Shown here: one piece after another, positions 7,200 to 11,687 of the stretch
How positions within the stretch are numbered: the stretch's first letter is position 1
How the letters are laid out: the number at the start of each line of letters is the position of its first letter
From: Bacteroidota bacterium
Lineage (GTDB): Bacteria > Bacteroidota > Ignavibacteria > Palsa-1295
Length of the DNA: 11,687 nt
Direction of reading: 5' to 3'
NCBI GenBank assembly: GCA_025363505.1
Contig: JANYDV010000186.1
Coordinates: 1 to 11,687 of the forward strand
Program-made: the position numbers and the translations under genes
Notes under the pieces: model-generated
Told to the model about the DNA's origin: nothing
The model's input: the letters and a program-made list of their open reading frames with translations, nothing else
Database searches by the model: none

Positions 7200-8111
7200 A
7201 TGAAAGTCATTCGTGTTTTCTTGCTTGTTCTGGTGGCGCTTTGTTGTGCCCGCATCTCTGTTGCACAAGAATTAACGTGCAAAGTGACGGTGAACATCCA
7301 AACCCTCAGCGAAGAAGAACGACAAATCTGGCAGACATTTCGAGGCGATGTCGAAGCCTACCTCAATACGTACTCTTGGACAACAAACTTTTCGGGAGAG
7401 AGGATTCAATGCTCTGTGGTCTTTAATATTACCGGCTCAAACGGCACTGATTACACCGCTCAGGTCTTCATCCAAAGTAACCGCCCACTCAATCAGAGCA
7501 AAGAATTGACGACAATGGCTCGATTCCTTGACGACAAGGTCACCTTTGGGTATTCACGTGGTTTGCCGTTGCAGCATGGGGTTAATTATCGTTCGCTTGA
7601 GAGCTTGCTTGATTACTATGCCTATATCATCGTCGGGCTCGATCTCGACTCTTATGCGCCCGAAGGCGGCACCGCGCCGTTGCAACAAGCGCAGGCAACA
7701 GCATTAATTGCTAACTCCTCTCAAGGCAATGGTTGGGACAGAATTATCACTGCCAGTGGTGCATTCTCTCGTTTTGGATATATCGAAAGTTTGCTTGATG
7801 CCAATAATCGTGTCTTGCGTGATCTCTATTACAGCTATCACACAACAGTTCTTGATGAGATCGGGGCGGACCCTGATCTTGCAAGAAATAATTATGGTCA
7901 TTTTATTGACACGGTCATCAAACTCAAACGAGCGACATCTGATATTGATCGGAGTGTATTTTTTAAGACATTCTGCGAAGCAAAATATACCGAATTTTCA
8001 GAGTTTGTTCGGTGGTTCAAAGACAATGCCAATCTTTACTTCCGAAAAATCAAATTTATCGATCCTCAGCATATCACCTTTTATGATGCTGCACTCGAAA
8101 AAATGCAATAG
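7200..8111 (+). CDS. porD: DUF4835 family protein, type IX secretion PorD-like
   Basis: A 303-residue exported protein. Residues 1-23 are a signal peptide ending ISVAQ. The mature protein begins ELTCKVTVN, and together with IQC at 69-71 this gives the early pair of cysteines (C27, C71) I associate with the DUF4835 family. Other matches, recalled rather than searched, are IQSNRP (91-96), the LLDYYAYIIVGLDLDSY block (136-152) followed by an E-G-G, and a C-terminal YHxxxLDEIGADPD region. DUF4835 is the family named PorD in the type IX secretion nomenclature; its precise role is not settled. The next gene on the same strand, 89 bases on, is a PorU-type peptidase, which supports a secretion role. 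The weak inverted repeat around the stop (8102-8106 with 8113-8117) has no T-run, so the two genes may be cotranscribed. Confidence 0.82.
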   Translation: MKVIRVFLLVLVALCCARISVAQELTCKVTVNIQTLSEEERQIWQTFRGDVEAYLNTYSWTTNFSGERIQCSVVFNITGSNGTDYTAQVFIQSNRPLNQSKELTTMARFLDDKVTFGYSRGLPLQHGVNYRSLESLLDYYAYIIVGLDLDSYAPEGGTAPLQQAQATALIANSSQGNGWDRIITASGAFSRFGYIESLLDANNRVLRDLYYSYHTTVLDEIGADPDLARNNYGHFIDTVIKLKRATSDIDRSVFFKTFCEAKYTEFSEFVRWFKDNANLYFRKIKFIDPQHITFYDAALEKMQ

Positions 8112-8200
8112 GGCATTATTTCAGGACGTATTAATTATTTTACAAATCCATTCGTTGTAGATTACAAGACGATACTGTCCCGAATATTACCGAACTACTT

Positions 8201-11200
8201 GTGAGCCGAAAAAACCGAGTTGCATTGTTGATATTGTTTTTATTACCTTCACTGCGTCTTGGTGCGCAGGTTGTTTCGCATTTTGTACCGCCTAAAATCA
8301 AACGTTCGGCTACCGGTACTGTTGCTGGAAACGCTTCTCATGGGTTTGTTGCTAAACAGCAGCCACGCATTCATTTCATCGGCGCATCTTCGCAAAAACC
8401 ATTCACAGTTCATTCCACTATTTCCGCTTCGAGAGGGACGATAAGCATTTCAGCAAGTATGGGAGAGGTGATACCTCAGAAATTTACTTCGGCTGTTGCG
8501 GGCGAAAAGAAACAATTCTCTCAACTTTCATGGGTGGGGTTGCAAAGCGAAAAACTTCCGCAAGGAATGATCTTCCGACTCGTTGGCGATAGCGGCAAAC
8601 CTGAGATACCCTCGATTGTGGTGACGTGGGCTGTGCCGGAATCGGCAAAGAATTTCCGTGCTACTATTACAGAACGAACACAAAAAAACATCAGCTCGAT
8701 CTTCTTGCCTCCTGCTCCCCCGACTGTCAATTCTACATTTGGCGCCCGTACTTTTGATGAATCACGATATGTTTCTTCGCTGCCGGGCGATCAGCCGATT
8801 GTTTCGCGACCGATCAGATTTCGCAAACTTCGGCTTGTGAGTGTGACGATACCACTTGCGGAGTATCTGAAGAATTTTTCGGTGATTGCAAAAACGAAAT
8901 TTCGTTGCGAGCTGTCATTTGATCTTGAAACTCCTCTGCAGAAAAATATTGCTTCAAAAGGGGATCCGATCTTTGATGATGTCTATGCATCGCTTGTTGC
9001 AAACCCAGGTGATATTCGCGCTTTCGAAGGTTCATTTCATCCTATCAACAACTCGAAGATCCTGAGTCTTGCTGCAAGCAAGCCGATCACCTTTGATAGC
9101 TCGGTAACAGGATGGATCGACCAGTCAGCACCGTATATTAAATTAACAGTAACACGCACGGGGCTTTATCGAAGCACCATTCAAGAATTAGTAAATCGGA
9201 GCGGTAATAATTCAATCTCCAATTGGAAAGCATCGGAGCTTCGACTTATAAATCGCGGCAAAGAAGTTTCGCTTTGGATTGATACCACGCCGGATGGGCG
9301 AATAAATGCAATCGAATTTTATGGTAAACGCTTGAAGGGCGACCCAGGACAATATTATAATCGTGATACAGATTCAAACGCTTATTGGCTGACGACGAGC
9401 AATAAATTGCAAAACCCTCCGCTACGATATACTCCGTACGTTTCATCTCAAACCCCGACTTCAACTATCGCCGAAGCAACGCTTAGTCAGCATCACGAAC
9501 GTGACTACAATTATTATCCCGGCGATAAAAACTTTGATGAGTCGCAAACGACCCAGCGATATTTATGGATCAGTGGTGAAGGGTTTGTTTGGCGCAATAC
9601 TCAAGATAGTTTGACGAGCGTCGTTGATACATTTTATATGCCGAGTTTGCCGGCAATTCAGACCGGCAAACAAGCACTTATTACTGCTTCGGTGCGAGGC
9701 ATCTCTACCGGTGCAACTGGCTCGGTCACTCATCAGTGTGCGATCATTCTCAATGGCAAAGAAATAACCAATGCTTCGTTTTCAGATTTTGATTCATTAC
9801 ATATTCAGAGCTTAGTGCCATTAAGTGAATTGCATTCGGGTGCAAATACCATTGCGATGATGTATCGTCAGGGCAATGGCTTGTCCGACCAATGGTATAT
9901 TGATTATTACGAAGTTTCGCTGCCGACACAACTTGATGCGAGCACTGATACCAGTATCGTTGCAGGGCAGTGGTCATATTCATATTCACCGCCGAATAGT
10001 ATTCATCAATTGGTGCTCCGTAGTACGACTGGATCGCCGACGCTGTATAATCTTACGCAAGGATTACGTGTCTTGCAAAGCACATCAAACGGCAATAGTT
10101 TCGAATTTAAGATGAGAGGCAGCACAGGCACTGATACTATTGTTGCCGCAACGACTGCTACATTTCTCCGCCCTGATCTTATCAGTGATATGAGCGGTAA
10201 GTGGACAAATATTCTTGACACATTGCAAGGAGCTGATTACATTCTTATTACTCATCCGGCTTTTTTTCAGAGTGCACAAAAACTTGCCCTTCGACGACAG
10301 AGTGCAGGGCTGAGAACGAAAGTGGTAACTACTGACGAAATATTTAACGCATTTAATTTTGGCTCGAATGAACCGTGGGCTATCCGTCGATTTTTGCAAT
10401 ATGCCTATGATTATTATCATGGTGTACCACCGGCATTAGTCACATTATTTGGTGATGGTACGTGGGATCCTAAATTTAATCTCAACAATTCATTCCACGA
10501 CCCACAAGATAGAACCTCGCATCAAAATTTTGTTCCTACGTTTGGGGTGCCGTCGTCTGATTATATTTATACGCTTTCCGAAGGTATCGGTTTTCGCGAT
10601 TCATTGTTTCCGGAAATGGTAATTACTCGTATTCCGATTGAGTCGGCTGGCGAAGCGGAATCGTTTATTCAAAAAATAATTGAGTATGAATCTGCACCAC
10701 CTGCCGATTGGAACAGGAATTTTCTTTTCATCACCGGAGGCGACCCACCGCCGTCATTTCAGTATGCCGTGCTCGCACAATATGTGGATGCCTTTCTTGG
10801 GGATTCTATCACGTATAAAAATGACTATGGCGGTTTAAAAAATTTCCCGTTGTTTGTTCGCCCGACAAAAATTATGCGAACGGATCTGCTGTCGAACTTA
10901 GATGGTACTCATGTTGCAGAAATTCAAACGGCATTCCAGCGCGGACAGTCATTAGTCTATTTCTTCGGTCATGGCGCAACCAATGTCACTGATATTCTTT
11001 TCCCTGATGTTGGTACACTTCGCAATCAAGGTTTGTATCCCGTTTATATTACGCTCTCGTGCAGAACAGGTGCTTTTGCAGAGCCGAATCTTATTACACT
11101 CAATGAATCATATCTTCGTGGCAAAGAGTCGGGTGTGATTTGTGCCTTTGGTACTACGGGTTTTGGTGAGATCGGGTATGACCTGAATATGTCAAGCCGA

Positions 11201-11687
11201 ATATTTAATTTTCTTCGAGGCGATTCACTAATGGCGCGATCGTCATCTGGCGCGCACACAATAAAATATCCCATTGTTTTTACACTTGCTAAATATATTG
11301 AGTCGGTCTTACAACCAAATCTGGGGCTACGATACGGGCAAGACAATGCACTTCACGAATATTCTATCTTAGGCGATGCCGCAATGGGGTTTGCTTTCAG
11401 ACCACAGCCTGAGTTTGAAGCGAAAGCTTCGGCTGTACTGATCTCGACTCGAAGTGGCGAGCCACGTTCGGTGTATGCGGTAACCGATTCGTTTGTTCGC
11501 ATCACGGCAACATTTAATAATTTTGGTTATGCTCCACAACGACCGATCACTGTTGTCGAAGCGCGCCTTGAGCAGCACCGTTCCCGTGGTGCTGTCGACG
11601 CCGTTGTCCACGAAGCTCAGCGAGCCGACCGTCGCACTGCCATCACCGGTGGAGTGAATGGCGCGTGCCGGCAGCGCCTTGCCGATG
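8201..11687 (+). CDS. porU: C25 (gingipain-type) cysteine peptidase, PorU-like type IX secretion protein; 3' end missing and last ~130-150 bases suspect
   Basis: An open reading frame with a GTG start at 8201, no stop before the window edge (1162 codons), and an upstream in-frame stop at 8132-8134. The N-terminus MSRKNRVALLILFLLPSLRLGAQ, read from GTG, is a signal peptide. A long N-terminal region of mainly beta character (~25-670) precedes the C25 peptidase domain (~676-1062). That domain includes LITHPAFF near 682, LFGDGTWDP, the catalytic histidine H924 in FFGHGA, the catalytic cysteine C954 in LSCRTGAF, and LGDAAMG near 1057. His and Cys are 30 residues apart, as expected for gingipain-like enzymes. 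PorU is the sortase-like peptidase of type IX secretion that removes C-terminal signals and attaches cargo at the surface. Another C25 protein is possible, but the size and the preceding porD-like gene favour PorU. After residue ~1111-1120 the frame enters GC-rich DNA coding for something else on the other strand, so native coding should be trusted only to about 11534-11560. Confidence 0.85.
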   Translation, partial: MSRKNRVALLILFLLPSLRLGAQVVSHFVPPKIKRSATGTVAGNASHGFVAKQQPRIHFIGASSQKPFTVHSTISASRGTISISASMGEVIPQKFTSAVAGEKKQFSQLSWVGLQSEKLPQGMIFRLVGDSGKPEIPSIVVTWAVPESAKNFRATITERTQKNISSIFLPPAPPTVNSTFGARTFDESRYVSSLPGDQPIVSRPIRFRKLRLVSVTIPLAEYLKNFSVIAKTKFRCELSFDLETPLQKNIASKGDPIFDDVYASLVANPGDIRAFEGSFHPINNSKILSLAASKPITFDSSVTGWIDQSAPYIKLTVTRTGLYRSTIQELVNRSGNNSISNWKASELRLINRGKEVSLWIDTTPDGRINAIEFYGKRLKGDPGQYYNRDTDSNAYWLTTSNKLQNPPLRYTPYVSSQTPTSTIAEATLSQHHERDYNYYPGDKNFDESQTTQRYLWISGEGFVWRNTQDSLTSVVDTFYMPSLPAIQTGKQALITASVRGISTGATGSVTHQCAIILNGKEITNASFSDFDSLHIQSLVPLSELHSGANTIAMMYRQGNGLSDQWYIDYYEVSLPTQLDASTDTSIVAGQWSYSYSPPNSIHQLVLRSTTGSPTLYNLTQGLRVLQSTSNGNSFEFKMRGSTGTDTIVAATTATFLRPDLISDMSGKWTNILDTLQGADYILITHPAFFQSAQKLALRRQSAGLRTKVVTTDEIFNAFNFGSNEPWAIRRFLQYAYDYYHGVPPALVTLFGDGTWDPKFNLNNSFHDPQDRTSHQNFVPTFGVPSSDYIYTLSEGIGFRDSLFPEMVITRIPIESAGEAESFIQKIIEYESAPPADWNRNFLFITGGDPPPSFQYAVLAQYVDAFLGDSITYKNDYGGLKNFPLFVRPTKIMRTDLLSNLDGTHVAEIQTAFQRGQSLVYFFGHGATNVTDILFPDVGTLRNQGLYPVYITLSCRTGAFAEPNLITLNESYLRGKESGVICAFGTTGFGEIGYDLNMSSRIFNFLRGDSLMARSSSGAHTIKYPIVFTLAKYIESVLQPNLGLRYGQDNALHEYSILGDAAMGFAFRPQPEFEAKASAVLISTRSGEPRSVYAVTDSFVRITATFNNFGYAPQRPITVVEARLEQHRSRGAVDAVVHEAQRADRRTAITGGVNGACRQRLAD
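11534..11687 (-). CDS. Fragment of an RND-efflux periplasmic adaptor (membrane fusion protein), probably foreign to this contig
   Basis: Read on the minus strand from the window edge, 51 codons without a stop give a peptide containing LSFVDNGVDSTTGTV and LKARFDNSDRSLW. This closely matches the conserved segment of MdtA/AcrA-type adaptors (typically D-N-x-V/I-D-x-T-T-G-T ... F-x-N-x-D-x-x-L-W-P-G-Q). The similarity stops at W (11534-11536), where P-G-Q-F would be expected but S-I-T-K follows. GC content is about 69% over 11561-11687, against about 50% just before. The reading has neither native start nor stop. The most likely explanation is a chimeric contig end from a high-GC bacterium, probably a proteobacterium; a real insertion is less likely. 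Confidence 0.7.

Noticed and set aside
8102..8117. Stem AATGC/GCATT around the porD-like stop codon as a terminator
   Set aside because: The stem is short and AT-rich and has no T-run following it.
7708..8160. 150-codon plus-strand reading frame overlapping the porD-like gene
   Set aside because: It lies almost wholly inside a well-supported DUF4835 gene in another frame, with no signal, domain or motif of its own.
10085..10420. 111-codon minus-strand frame
   Set aside because: It is antisense to the C25 peptidase region of the porU-like gene and shows no recognisable features.
11369..11611. 80-codon minus-strand frame near the right edge as an intact gene
   Set aside because: Its first 26 residues are a piece of an RND adaptor that continues beyond its apparent start, and the rest is the antisense of the porU-like gene. 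It is a junction artefact, not a gene.
1..11687. Mobile elements, CRISPR arrays, tRNA or rRNA genes
   Set aside because: I saw no transposase or integrase motifs, no regularly spaced repeats, and no cloverleaf-like or rRNA-like segments on either strand.

Overview
The window looks like a chromosomal segment from the Bacteroidota or a sister lineage (Ignavibacteria/Kapabacteria-like). The clues are two type IX secretion (T9SS) family proteins (a DUF4835/PorD-type protein and a C25/PorU-type peptidase), a TonB-dependent receptor with an N-terminal carboxypeptidase-regulatory domain, an OmpA protein of the same style, a -7 promoter element matching TAnnTTTG, and start codons without Shine-Dalgarno sequences. 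The lineage is an inference from gene families; there is no rRNA or tRNA to confirm it.

Layout from left to right. An OmpA-like outer-membrane protein (83-1645, +) ends at a bidirectional terminator shared with a converging two-gene unit on the minus strand. That unit is a small secreted Cys/His-rich protein (4264-3944) followed by a TonB-dependent receptor (3870-1684), probably for a metal. Divergent from it is a second outer-membrane barrel protein (4405-5316, +), a paralogue of the OmpA protein's barrel without its two C-terminal domains. It converges, with a 5-base gap, on a second minus-strand pair: accD (7126-6269) and an arginase-family gene (6272-5322), which overlap by ATGA. Divergent from accD are porD-like (7200-8111, +) and then a long porU-like gene that opens with GTG at 8201 and runs off the right edge.

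The genes fall into three themes: cell-envelope and metal uptake (OmpA, barrel paralogue, Cys-rich protein, receptor), core metabolism (acetyl-CoA carboxylase beta subunit and arginase), and protein secretion (PorD and PorU types). No mobile element, CRISPR array, tRNA or rRNA was seen. No stretch over 300 bases lacks a gene.

The main anomaly is at the right edge. From about 11534-11560 onward the GC content jumps to roughly 69%, and the minus strand encodes a recognisable piece of an RND-efflux periplasmic adaptor protein. The porU-like reading frame stays open through it, but the last ~130-150 bases probably do not belong to it, most likely because of an assembly chimera. I found no convincing evidence of an undescribed multi-gene system. 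The Cys-rich protein/receptor pair is the best candidate for functional novelty.
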